Of a stretch of 64,000 nt of DNA, positions 15,313-23,431 are shown piece after piece. Source of the stretch: an uncultured Corynebacterium sp. (GTDB lineage Bacteria > Actinomycetota > Actinomycetes > Mycobacteriales > Mycobacteriaceae). The DNA lies in NCBI GenBank assembly GCA_946223355.1, contig CAMIPB010000004.1:29182-93181 (forward strand), written 5' to 3'. A model generated the notes under the pieces. It saw only the letters and a program-made list of their open reading frames with translations, made no database searches and was not told the origin of the DNA. Positions within the stretch are counted from its first letter, which is position 1. Each line of letters starts with the position of its first letter. Made by a program: the position numbers and the translations under genes.

Positions 15313-16725
15313 TTAATCGTTCTTTCTTGATGCGCGGTTTAATACGCCTGCGCGCAGCGGTTCGGCGGCGAGGATGGCAAGAATTGTCACGGCCCAGCCG
15401 GCACCCAGGAACGTGCCGGCAGTGGCGAGGCGCACGGGGATATTCATGTCCCCGGCTTGGCCGAGCATGGCAAATCCGAGTGCGGCCCCTAAGAAGAAAC
15501 CCACCAGGCTCACTAAGACGATAGGTCCCATGATTTCGACTATGGCCACGCGGGAATGGAAAGAGCGTTTCACGCCAATGAGTTGGAGGGAGCGGGTGAG
15601 GTCAGCGTTTGCGTAAACCTCGCTGACCTGTCCCAGGAAAATAGAAACGCCGGTAATGATAAAGCCAAAAATGAGTGTGAGCAGCGCGCCGGTGGTGATA
15701 TCGGCGAAGAGCATGCCGGTCTCGGGATCCTGCTTGAACATCTGCGACAAGTCATCATTGCCCATGGGAGAGATGACGATGTAGCCAGCAATGAAGCCAA
15801 AGAAGGCAATGGCGGAGCTGCGCTTCCATGCCTTGCGGGAATCCGTGGAAATGCGCCGTGCCGCTACGAAATGAGACGTTCCGGGAAGCAGAGCGGCGAG
15901 GCGGAAAGCGAACTGCAAAACAAATGGCACAAAGATGCCGAGCATGATGATGTTGACGAAGATGAAGGCAGCGACGCCGATGATAGCGCCGAATTCGACA
16001 CCAATGTTCATTGTGTTCAGCGCGATATAACTAGCCACGAAAACCGCAACGGCTACGGCCAGGCGCCACCACTTCAGCGCCTTGGGTATCTCACGCTTGG
16101 CCACACCAAGAGGAGAGACGCGTACTCGTTGCATGCCAATGAACGCAGCGGTCAACGCCAACATCATGATGAGCGCGGCCACGGCGATATAGCCCCACCA
16201 CGGGAGCAAGATCTCTTCGAGAGCAACAGGGGTGTTGATGAACTTTAAGCTGGTAAATACCGGGGCGACGAGCAAACTGATAGCAAAGCCGAGGACAATA
16301 CCGATGATTGCTTGGAGGCCGGTTTCCAGCACCGTCATCCGGGTGATATCCCCGGAGGACAATCCCAGCAGGCGCAGCGCTGCTAATCGACGCTCGCGTC
16401 CTGATGCCCCCAAGACTGCTGCCTGCGCCGTGAGAGAAAAGAGTGCCGGGAAGATGAATGCGCACGCCACGATGGCCAACGCGAACCAGCTGCTCAAAAA
16501 CGCGGCGTCCGTTATTCCTTCATGTTGGTAAATCTCTTTCGCGATACGCCCTTCCGGGTGACGCATGCGCTGGTAAAACATCCATGTTCCACCGGAGACC
16601 AAGAAAGCAATGCAGGAGGAAACGGTCAAGGAAAAGATAGCAAGGACACTGACAGTTCCCGTGCCGGTGCGAGTTTGCGCGGCCGCTTTTTGCAGGTCCC
16701 ACACCAATAATGCCGTGTTTTTCAT
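15313..16725 (-). CDS. FtsX-type ABC transporter permease
   Basis: A 470-aa membrane protein with about ten hydrophobic segments, including a pair of FtsX-like cores (ALFSLTAQAAVLGASGRERR-type cytoplasmic loop with LAALRLLGLSSGDI, repeated late as ADLTRSLQLIGVKRSF). These loops contact the ATPase. The gene overlaps the ATPase gene by 4 bp (ATGA) and precedes the S41 peptidase. Systems of this form remove or expel membrane-active peptides or lipoproteins; the cargo here is inferred only. Confidence 0.82.
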   Translation of the reverse strand: MKNTALLVWDLQKAAAQTRTGTGTVSVLAIFSLTVSSCIAFLVSGGTWMFYQRMRHPEGRIAKEIYQHEGITDAAFLSSWFALAIVACAFIFPALFSLTAQAAVLGASGRERRLAALRLLGLSSGDITRMTVLETGLQAIIGIVLGFAISLLVAPVFTSLKFINTPVALEEILLPWWGYIAVAALIMMLALTAAFIGMQRVRVSPLGVAKREIPKALKWWRLAVAVAVFVASYIALNTMNIGVEFGAIIGVAAFIFVNIIMLGIFVPFVLQFAFRLAALLPGTSHFVAARRISTDSRKAWKRSSAIAFFGFIAGYIVISPMGNDDLSQMFKQDPETGMLFADITTGALLTLIFGFIITGVSIFLGQVSEVYANADLTRSLQLIGVKRSFHSRVAIVEIMGPIVLVSLVGFFLGAALGFAMLGQAGDMNIPVRLATAGTFLGAGWAVTILAILAAEPLRAGVLNRASRKND

Positions 16726-17432
16726 CGTGCATCACCCTGTGCTGCCTGCTGAGCACCGCCAAGGATGCGATCATCGTGGATGATGCCGTCACGGATTTCT
16801 ACCCGGCGGTTCATCCAGTTAGCCACCTGGGCGTCATGGGTAACCATGACGAGTGTGGAACCAGTGTGTCCTACCAGCGATGTGAGCATTTGCATGACTT
16901 CGTGGCCGGTAGTTTGGTCGAGCGCGCCAGTCGGTTCGTCAGCAAAAATGATGGCTGGCTTGGTGGCGAGCGCTCGGGCGATAGCCACCCGTTGCGCCTG
17001 GCCGCCGGAAACCTGGGCGGGGCGTCGGGTAGCAATCTGGCCCAAGCCCAGCTGGTCCAACAGCTCCTGCGCATAGGCGTTTGCTTGAGAGCGCGAGGTC
17101 CCGTTGAGCATGGCCGGCAATGCGATGTTTTCCAAGTTGGTCAGTTCCGGTAGCAGCTGGCCGTCTTGGAACACGAAACCAAAGTGCTTGAGACGCATGT
17201 GCGAGCGCTTCTTATCGGACAAGTGGCTGATGTGCTGATCTCCAAAGGAGACCGTTCCGTGGTTCGGAGTGAGAACACCGGACATGCAGTGCAGCAACGT
17301 GGATTTACCGGAGCCAGAAGGACCCATGACAGCAACGGTTTCACCGGGGTTGATGGTCAAGGAAATACCGGACAGGACAGGGGAGCCACCGAAATCTTTG
17401 GTGACGTCATCGAGAACAAGTGAAGTAGTCAT
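16722..17432 (-). CDS. ABC transporter ATP-binding protein (MacB/LolD type)
   Basis: A 236-aa ATPase with Walker A GPSGSGKSTLLH, Q loop in FVFQDGQLLPELT, signature VSGGQAQRVAIARAL, Walker B AIIFADEPTGALD and switch His in MVTHDA. I choose ATG 17432 because GGAG precedes it by 4-5 nt; an ATG 9 bp upstream would have that site inside its own codons. It pairs with the FtsX-type permease. The cytosolic two-component genes 600 bp upstream on the other strand may control this operon, as in peptide-sensing transport modules. Confidence 0.9.
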   Translation of the reverse strand: MTTSLVLDDVTKDFGGSPVLSGISLTINPGETVAVMGPSGSGKSTLLHCMSGVLTPNHGTVSFGDQHISHLSDKKRSHMRLKHFGFVFQDGQLLPELTNLENIALPAMLNGTSRSQANAYAQELLDQLGLGQIATRRPAQVSGGQAQRVAIARALATKPAIIFADEPTGALDQTTGHEVMQMLTSLVGHTGSTLVMVTHDAQVANWMNRRVEIRDGIIHDDRILGGAQQAAQGDAR

Positions 17433-17516
17433 GTTCTCCATTTCACTCGTTAACCAGCGGTTTTAAAATAGTGTCAGCGATGATATTTGAGGTAGTGCTA
17501 GCACTACCCTCCGTAC

Positions 17517-18035
17517 CTAAAAGCGTTTGACGAGGATGAAATGCCCGTCGCGCTCGCCTGCAGGTGAAAAACCAACATGCTGGTACAGCCGGTGTGCGCG
17601 CTCGTTGCTTCGTTCCACTGATAGGGAAATGCCTGGTGCACCGAGGGTGCGGGCGAGCTCAGTGGCGGCGTCGAGAAGCGCGGTACCGATGCCTTGGCCC
17701 TTGAAACGTGCCTCAACGGCGATGCAGAGTTCCGGGATGGATTCTTCCACGAAACCATAACCGTGATTGTCTTGCGTGCCCCACACAATCCACGTGCCTC
17801 CGGCGGGAACATTACCCCGCCATGCGATGAATCCGCCCTGGTCAGCCTTCCAATTTTCTACGTAGTAGATGAAATCATCATCGAAACAGTCCGGGAGATC
17901 CGCGTGCTCATCACCGAAGGTATCGGTTAAAAAATTCAGGCGAGCAACATAAGTGCGATCCGCCTCTGTAGTGGCGCGCAGAGTGAGTTCTGGAGAATCA
18001 ATATCCTGAGATTGCTGGGAGTGAAGTTCAGACAT
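17517..18035 (-). CDS. GNAT-family N-acetyltransferase
   Basis: A 172-aa enzyme from ATG 18035, which lies exactly 6 nt after a -10 box TAAGAT on the minus strand (18042-18047); an upstream Met is 2 codons earlier. The acetyl-CoA site is RFKGQGIGTALLDAATELA, followed by GISLSVERSNERAHRLYQHVGF, the standard GNAT C-terminal half. It transfers an acetyl group to an amine; the substrate is unknown. It stands alone between the ABC operon and the divergent kinase. Confidence 0.85.
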   Translation of the reverse strand: MSELHSQQSQDIDSPELTLRATTEADRTYVARLNFLTDTFGDEHADLPDCFDDDFIYYVENWKADQGGFIAWRGNVPAGGTWIVWGTQDNHGYGFVEESIPELCIAVEARFKGQGIGTALLDAATELARTLGAPGISLSVERSNERAHRLYQHVGFSPAGERDGHFILVKRF

Positions 18036-18069
18036 GACCACATCTTAACGCGGGTTATGCTGGGAGGTG

Positions 18070-18834
18070 ATGAGCAGAAAAACATGGTGGCGCCCACGAC
18101 TTCGCAACAATAGCGATGGATACAACCCAGCGACAAGGCAAAGGCCCGTTTCTCGGGAGCAAGAGCAAGCCCGAAAGATTGCGGAGCTTACTGCATCGCG
18201 CCGGGCTATCGCCGACGCGTATGAAATTGAGCGCCAGCGCATCGAAAGAAACTTACATGACGGTACGCAACAATATCTCGTGGCCGCCGCCATAAAGTTG
18301 GGGGAAGCCTCGCTCGATGCGGAAGGAACAGTTGCTGAACTAATCGATGCCGCCAAGCGTGATGTTGATGCTGGACTTCAAGCATTGCGCACCACGGTGC
18401 GTGGCGTGCACCCACAAGTGCTGACAGATCGTGGATTGGTTGCAGCAGTGCGCGATGTAGCGGCCACCTATGGCCCACACGTGGTCGTGCATGCCCTACA
18501 CCCGCTGCCGGAGTTGTCCCCGAGTGTTTTGGCCGCGGGCTATTTCTTCGTTGCAGAAGCACTGACGAACGCCGCAAAATACGCGCCGGGTGCGGGCGTG
18601 AGCGTGTTGTTAGCAGCCGATAATGACCTGCGCATAACGGTGCTTGATGAAGGGCCGGGTGGAGCGCGAATTCAGCCCGGTGGAGGCCTAGATGGCATGC
18701 GCTCCCGACTGGGTGGTTTTGGAGGAACGATGGAACTCAACTCACCACCAGGCGGCCCAACGCGGCTGGCAGGAACCATCCCGCTGCTACTAGATAGGGG
18801 TCAAACTGCGATCCCTACGGAAGGACAAAACTAA
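18070..18834 (+). CDS. Soluble sensor histidine kinase, HisKA_3 type
   Basis: About 254 aa with no transmembrane segment. A basic 30-residue N terminus leads into the H box ERQRIERNLHDGTQQYLVAA (His is phosphorylated) and a HATPase_c domain with N box EALTNAAKYAPG and glycine boxes DEGPGGA and GGGLDGMRSRLGGFGG. ATG 18070 has GGGAGG upstream. Lacking a sensor or membrane domain, it is much shorter than usual, so it must sense a cytoplasmic cue or a partner protein. It is 3 bp upstream of its response regulator. Confidence 0.88.
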   Translation: MSRKTWWRPRLRNNSDGYNPATRQRPVSREQEQARKIAELTASRRAIADAYEIERQRIERNLHDGTQQYLVAAAIKLGEASLDAEGTVAELIDAAKRDVDAGLQALRTTVRGVHPQVLTDRGLVAAVRDVAATYGPHVVVHALHPLPELSPSVLAAGYFFVAEALTNAAKYAPGAGVSVLLAADNDLRITVLDEGPGGARIQPGGGLDGMRSRLGGFGGTMELNSPPGGPTRLAGTIPLLLDRGQTAIPTEGQN

Positions 18835-18837
18835 ATC

Positions 18838-19503
18838 ATGCGCATTGTGATTGCTGATGATTCTGCGCTGCTGCGTGAAGGCGTCGCAGGGCTACTGGAA
18901 CGCCGCGGACATGACATCGTAGGTTTTGCAGAAAACGCTCCGCAGGTTCACGAGCTCATCGATGAATTAGGAAGCTCAGGGGCGCTTCCCGACGTCCTCA
19001 TCACAGACGTGCGCATGCCACCACGCATGAGCGATGACGGGCTTAAAACAGCGGTAGCTCTGCGGGAAAAATACCCGCATTTAGCGGTAATGGTGCTATC
19101 GCAATATGTCGCGCCCGCGTATGCGGTTGAGTTGTTTCAAGGCTCGACTTCAGGAACAGGGTACCTGCTAAAAGACCGTGTTTCTGAGGTGAAAGACTTC
19201 CTGCAATCGCTCGATATGGTGGCTGGCGGTGGCACCGTGATTGACCCAGACGTGGCACGAGCTCTCATGTCCACCGGGCGCAGTGGGCTTGCAGAACTAA
19301 CTCCTCGTGAAAGAGAGGTGCTCGAATTGATGTCCCGCGGAAAGTCCAACCGGGACATCGCGGGTGAGCTGGTGTTGTCGCACGCGGCCGTCGCCAAGCA
19401 CGTGTCTAATATCTTCTCCAAGCTGCGCCTTGATCCAGCTGAGGAAAACCGCCGCGTTAAAGCAATCTTGGAGTATCTGTCCGCACAACCCGGGTGGAAC
19501 TAA
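18838..19503 (+). CDS. NarL/LuxR-family response regulator
   Basis: A 221-aa regulator: receiver domain with ADDSALLREG, phospho-acceptor in DVLITDVRMPPRMSDDG and Lys in GYLLKDRV, then a LuxR helix-turn-helix (LTPREREVLELMSRGKSNRD, LSHAAVAKHVSNIFSKL). It is co-transcribed with the soluble kinase. The divergent GNAT and ABC/S41 genes are the nearest possible targets. Its stop overlaps by 4 bp the stop of the convergent lipase gene. Confidence 0.9.
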   Translation: MRIVIADDSALLREGVAGLLERRGHDIVGFAENAPQVHELIDELGSSGALPDVLITDVRMPPRMSDDGLKTAVALREKYPHLAVMVLSQYVAPAYAVELFQGSTSGTGYLLKDRVSEVKDFLQSLDMVAGGGTVIDPDVARALMSTGRSGLAELTPREREVLELMSRGKSNRDIAGELVLSHAAVAKHVSNIFSKLRLDPAEENRRVKAILEYLSAQPGWN

Positions 19504-20540
19504 AGCTGTTTTAAAACGGTGCGCACGATGACGCGCACGCGCTTATCCGTGGGCATGTCCTCGTGCAGCACCACGGCCAGGCGGTCAAAATCCTGCACAT
19601 AGATGTTGCGCACAGTGCCATCAGGAACGTCGCGGGAATCCAGAAAACAGGATTCCGGGGGCCGGATCACCGTATCGGATTTAGTGGCAATGCAGGTGTA
19701 GGTCACCCCGTCTTCAAGATCTCCATTTTTATTAATGGATTCAATGAGTGGATGCCCTGCTAGTTGTTGTTCTCCGGCAGGGCCAAACCAGGAAGAGATC
19801 ACTGAATGCATGATAAGTTCTGCCCGTTTCGTGGCCACTAGCGGGGATATTATGCCGCCGGCAGTAGTGCCGTGATTGGGTGATCCGAGGCAAACAAGGT
19901 GGCGAACCTTGCGCGCGCCGTCGAGGTGCCGCATCCAATAACGCGCCAACAATCCACCCTGCGAATGGCCAATAATGATGACCTTCGAAGCGCCCGTAAT
20001 GGTCAAAACTGCGTCAATATAGGCGCCTATTTGCTTAGCTGAAGTGGGGATAAGTCCCGTGGCGCGCGTGCCATAGTCAGGGGCGAATACAGCCCAACCG
20101 TCCTCACGCAACTCGGTACCCAAGTATTGCCACATTCCTTTTGTGTCGCACGTTCCATGCAACAAAATGACAGGCCATGGCCGTTTGGGGCAGGGACGGG
20201 TGGTCCAGTCATCTTCAAAGACTCCCCGGGGCTTTAGCCGAGCACCCAGTGGCAATGAAGAAACCGTTGGAACATTGGCTTCAGGGTCTTGGTCGATGAA
20301 CTCTGTGTTGGGTTTGGTACCGCGCAGCATTGAGGCGATTTCGTTTGCAACTTCCTCACGCAGCTGATTGCTTTGTGCGTGTGCAGTAGCAAGATCCTCC
20401 AGTGTGTTGCCGGGATCAGTAATGTCATCGACTGCCCGGTCGGAGTACTCAGACTTCGTTACGGCAGAGCTAGGTGGCCAAAAGCGTGAAAGCTGTTCCG
20501 CAATAATCGCACGAAGTTCGGCGCGTGAATCTCCAGCCAT
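19500..20540 (-). CDS. Lipase-like alpha/beta hydrolase
   Basis: A 346-aa hydrolase without a clear signal peptide. The fold is seen in PWPVILLHGTCDTKGMWQYL (oxyanion HG), VIIIGHSQGGLLARYWM (nucleophile Ser in GHSQGG) and LVCLGSPNHGTTAGG, typical of triacylglycerol lipase/EstA-type enzymes. The N-terminal 90 residues are charged and not part of the catalytic domain. TATCCT lies 7 nt before the ATG, fitting leaderless translation. Substrate: an ester, probably lipid. Confidence 0.82.
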   Translation of the reverse strand: MAGDSRAELRAIIAEQLSRFWPPSSAVTKSEYSDRAVDDITDPGNTLEDLATAHAQSNQLREEVANEIASMLRGTKPNTEFIDQDPEANVPTVSSLPLGARLKPRGVFEDDWTTRPCPKRPWPVILLHGTCDTKGMWQYLGTELREDGWAVFAPDYGTRATGLIPTSAKQIGAYIDAVLTITGASKVIIIGHSQGGLLARYWMRHLDGARKVRHLVCLGSPNHGTTAGGIISPLVATKRAELIMHSVISSWFGPAGEQQLAGHPLIESINKNGDLEDGVTYTCIATKSDTVIRPPESCFLDSRDVPDGTVRNIYVQDFDRLAVVLHEDMPTDKRVRVIVRTVLKQL

Positions 20541-20592
20541 AGGATTCAGGATACCCCTTAACCTAGAACCTGCAGGGAGGTACTTTCGGCGC

Positions 20593-20598
20593 TAGTGT
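20593..20598 (+). promoter_or_regulatory. Probable -10 box, leaderless amn gene
   Basis: TAGTGT ends 6 nt before the ATG at 20605. Confidence 0.45.
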
Positions 20599-20604
20599 GG
20601 ACTC

Positions 20605-22074
20605 ATGCAACGGGATATGGGACAAAACTTTGCTCAAGGCACCGCCCAGAACACGACGGCTCTGGAGAAGATGGCCACAGTCGACGAGGCGATCACCACT
20701 CTGACCAGACTCTATGAGCAATCCTGCGATTTGGCGCGCAACGTTTTGGAAAGCGAAGACTACGAAGCATACGCGGACGTGGTGTACCCGAAGCTCGTAG
20801 TGGAAGTGAAAGAATGGCAGCCCATTGACCGCTCAGAACCATTTGGATACGTTGATGAAGCCGGGCGCTATAGTGCGGTGTTGAGCAAACCAGGGCTTGT
20901 GCAAGGCTACTTGGAAGAACAGCTCAACAGGCTGACCAGCAACTATCCTTGTGAACTATGGGTAGGGCCATCTACACAACGCATCCCGCCCGAATACATC
21001 ACCGGTACCGGCCGGATTTCTGAGGCACGACGCGCAGGCGACAAAGCAGCGTTGATCCCGCGGCCAACCTTAGATGATGTTGATGATGCAATTATTGATG
21101 GAGTGTGGGAGGCATTTCACGGCGAGGAAAAACCACTCAATCATTTTGGGCCACAGCGCTTTGATATCGCGTGTGCGAGGATTCAGCACTACACCGGCAT
21201 CGAAGTAGACACGGTACAAAAATACATTCTGTTCACGAACTACGCGATGCACACCAGCGAATTTGTAAAATTTGGCATCCGGCAGCTCGCTGATGATGAT
21301 TCACGATACGTAAGTCTCGTATTACCTAACGGGCAAAAGATTGGAGCGCATGACGCTGTCGATGCAGATATTGATGAGTTGACGTTAACGTCCCGGTTCC
21401 AGATGCCACGCTTCGATCTGGTGACCGCGGATGGGGACGGCATCACGATGATTAACATTGGTGTGGGGCCGTCGAATGCAAAGACCATTACTGACTGCCT
21501 CGCGGTATTGCGCCCGGAGGCCTGGATCATGATTGGTCACTGCGCAGGAATGGATGGACGTATGCGCATTGGTGATCTCATTCTGGGCAACGCGTACCAG
21601 CGCCGGGACCACATTTTGAACCATGACATTGCACCGGAAATCCCAATCCCAGCTGTTCCGGAGGTGCAGCGCATGCTGGAAGCTTCCGTCAACGAGGTCT
21701 ACGGCGGCGATAATTCCCTGATGCGCACCGGTACTGTGCTGTCCACAGATAACCGGAACTGGGAATGGCATAGCCAACGTGAATTGTGGGAATGGCTGCG
21801 TGGTTCCACTGCGGTGGCCGTGGATATGGAATCGTGCGCGTTGGCAGCCAACGGCTATCGCTACAGGGTTCCATACGGAACCCTGCTGTCCGTCTCAGAT
21901 CTGCCTCTGCACGCGGTTCCCAAGCTGCCAGCACAAGCACAGGCGTTTTATTCGAACTCTAAAGAGGCGCACGTCATGTGTGCTGTGCGCGCCGTGGAGC
22001 AGCTCGCGAGCAATCCGCAACGCCTGCGTACGCGCAAACTGCGACGTGCGATCGGCGAAGTTCCGTTCCGTTAA
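20605..22074 (+). CDS. amn: AMP nucleosidase
   Basis: A 489-aa cytoplasmic enzyme that hydrolyses AMP to adenine and ribose 5-phosphate. The N-terminal part (about 30-180) is the AMP-nucleosidase-specific domain; the C-terminal half is a PNP/UDP-type phosphorylase fold with INIGVGPSNAKTITDCLAVL, MIGHCAGMDGRMRIGDLILG and AVDMESCALAANGYRYRVPY. Length agrees with E. coli Amn. It is single-cistron, convergent with the ROK regulator. Confidence 0.92.
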   Translation: MQRDMGQNFAQGTAQNTTALEKMATVDEAITTLTRLYEQSCDLARNVLESEDYEAYADVVYPKLVVEVKEWQPIDRSEPFGYVDEAGRYSAVLSKPGLVQGYLEEQLNRLTSNYPCELWVGPSTQRIPPEYITGTGRISEARRAGDKAALIPRPTLDDVDDAIIDGVWEAFHGEEKPLNHFGPQRFDIACARIQHYTGIEVDTVQKYILFTNYAMHTSEFVKFGIRQLADDDSRYVSLVLPNGQKIGAHDAVDADIDELTLTSRFQMPRFDLVTADGDGITMINIGVGPSNAKTITDCLAVLRPEAWIMIGHCAGMDGRMRIGDLILGNAYQRRDHILNHDIAPEIPIPAVPEVQRMLEASVNEVYGGDNSLMRTGTVLSTDNRNWEWHSQRELWEWLRGSTAVAVDMESCALAANGYRYRVPYGTLLSVSDLPLHAVPKLPAQAQAFYSNSKEAHVMCAVRAVEQLASNPQRLRTRKLRRAIGEVPFR

Positions 22075-22088
22075 CGAAAGTGTCTTCT

Positions 22089-22116
22089 CGCTAGCGGAAG
22101 TGTCATTCCTCTAGCG
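22089..22116. terminator. Possible bidirectional hairpin between convergent genes
   Basis: CGCTAG (22089-22094) pairs with CTAGCG (22111-22116), extended inward by GGAA/TTCC after one mismatch. It lies between amn and the ROK gene and reaches the ROK stop codon. There is no clear U-tract. Confidence 0.35.
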
Positions 22117-23241
22117 CAGGGACTTGGCTAATTCCAAAGGAAGGCGCAGTACAAGATCCAGTGCGGTGGCTCGGGTTATTGCGCGAACGATCTCAGAGTG
22201 GTTTGGGATCATACGAAGGTGTGGTGCTGGTACACCTGCGTCATGTGCAGCCTTGCGGACAGTGGAGGAGAAAATCTTAGGGGCACGAGAGTCCTCGGCG
22301 AAGGCTGAACCGGCAATCACCACCGTTTCAGGTGAGTGCTGTTGAACGAGAGCGATACATAATTGGCCAAGTAATCGCGCGCGGTCATCCAAAATGGCGC
22401 GGACCTCCGGGTTGCTTTCTGCGGTTTTAATGGCCTCGGCCAGGGATGAGGCGGCGTGGCCATGGGCGTCGAGAAGCTTTAGCGTTGCAGAAGTAGTAAG
22501 TGCAATCTCCGGGCGAGTTGAGCCAGGGGTTGCGGCCGGAAGCGGGGAAATCTGACGCACACTGTGGACATCTGACAGGGCGGCGCCGACGGAATCGTCT
22601 GCAAAAAGGGTCAGGGTTGGGGCAGGCTGGATATTCTTGGCAGCTTGGGTTTCTGAGCCCACAATGGCAGGGATTGCTGAGGCGACTACTACAGGTACGG
22701 AAAAGTGATAGCGCAGGCGAGAGGCGATATCTGCGTTGTCCCAGCCGAGGTTCGGGGCAGTGACTACGCCTGAACTATCAACCGTGCCCGAGGTTGTGAC
22801 GCCGACAGAGACAAGGCGACGATTCAGACCAGTGGTGATGCGGTTGAGTGCTGCTGCAAGGTGCTCACTGAAGTCCAACTCAGTCATTGTGGCAATCGGG
22901 ATGGATGTTTCTGCGGTGCGAAGTGCGCGCCCGGAAGTGTCATAAATCCCGATGACAGTGGTGGTGGTGCCTACCGCGATTCCGGCGTGAGCCCATCCTG
23001 TCTGCGCTAACTCGACGGGAACAGTGGGGCGTCCACGTCCCTTGGCGTGAGTGAGATCCGGGCGTTCGGCGACAAGGCCGGCTTCTATGAGTGCAGCAAC
23101 AGCGCGGGTAATGGTGGGCTGGGAGAGTCCAGTTTGCTCGATGAGTTCCGCGCGGGTTATGACAGGGTTAAGGCGGATCAGGTGCAGACATTTGGCAGCC
23201 GGGGTCTGCGGATGGGTAAAAGGTGTGCCGTGCGGAAACAT
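22111..23241 (-). CDS. ROK-family transcriptional regulator
   Basis: A 376-aa regulator with an N-terminal winged helix (CLHLIRLNPVITRAELIEQT, GLSQPTITRAVAALIEAGLV) and a ROK sugar-kinase-like domain. The ROK ATP and zinc motifs are degraded, so it is a repressor rather than a kinase. ATG 23241 follows a -10 TAGAAT by 6 nt. Two TAGAC-N6-GTCTA palindromes upstream, one over its -35, indicate autoregulation. The effector is probably a sugar or amino sugar; no sugar genes adjoin it. Confidence 0.85.
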   Translation of the reverse strand: MFPHGTPFTHPQTPAAKCLHLIRLNPVITRAELIEQTGLSQPTITRAVAALIEAGLVAERPDLTHAKGRGRPTVPVELAQTGWAHAGIAVGTTTTVIGIYDTSGRALRTAETSIPIATMTELDFSEHLAAALNRITTGLNRRLVSVGVTTSGTVDSSGVVTAPNLGWDNADIASRLRYHFSVPVVVASAIPAIVGSETQAAKNIQPAPTLTLFADDSVGAALSDVHSVRQISPLPAATPGSTRPEIALTTSATLKLLDAHGHAASSLAEAIKTAESNPEVRAILDDRARLLGQLCIALVQQHSPETVVIAGSAFAEDSRAPKIFSSTVRKAAHDAGVPAPHLRMIPNHSEIVRAITRATALDLVLRLPLELAKSLR

Positions 23242-23261
23242 GCAAATATTCTAAACCTTAA

Positions 23262-23277
23262 TAGACTGCATTGTCTA
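23262..23277. promoter_or_regulatory. ROK operator 1 (TAGAC-N6-GTCTA)
   Basis: TAGACTGCATTGTCTA overlaps the predicted -35 region of the ROK gene, whose -10 TAGAAT is at 23248-23253 on the minus strand. It should allow autorepression. Confidence 0.55.
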
Positions 23278-23295
23278 ATAGGGGGCTGGTCGCGT

Positions 23296-23311
23296 TAGAC
23301 AATGATGTCTA
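23296..23311. promoter_or_regulatory. ROK operator 2 (TAGAC-N6-GTCTA)
   Basis: TAGACAATGATGTCTA has the same arms and the same 6-bp spacer as operator 1, 34 bp centre to centre. It lies between the ROK gene and the divergent DUF885 gene, so it may affect both. Confidence 0.55.
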
Positions 23312-23431
23312 TGAAATGGGCTACTGAGGCGGAAAAGTGTGAGGAATGGGTGCGGCTTGTTGTCGATCCGTTGCGGCTAAAACTTCGTTCAGGTTCACAT
23401 TCATTGCCTAGAACAGATAGACTCCCAAACC

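Noticed and set aside
15556..16248. 230-codon plus-strand frame
   Set aside because: Antisense to the FtsX-type permease and made of mixed charged residues typical of a shadow frame.
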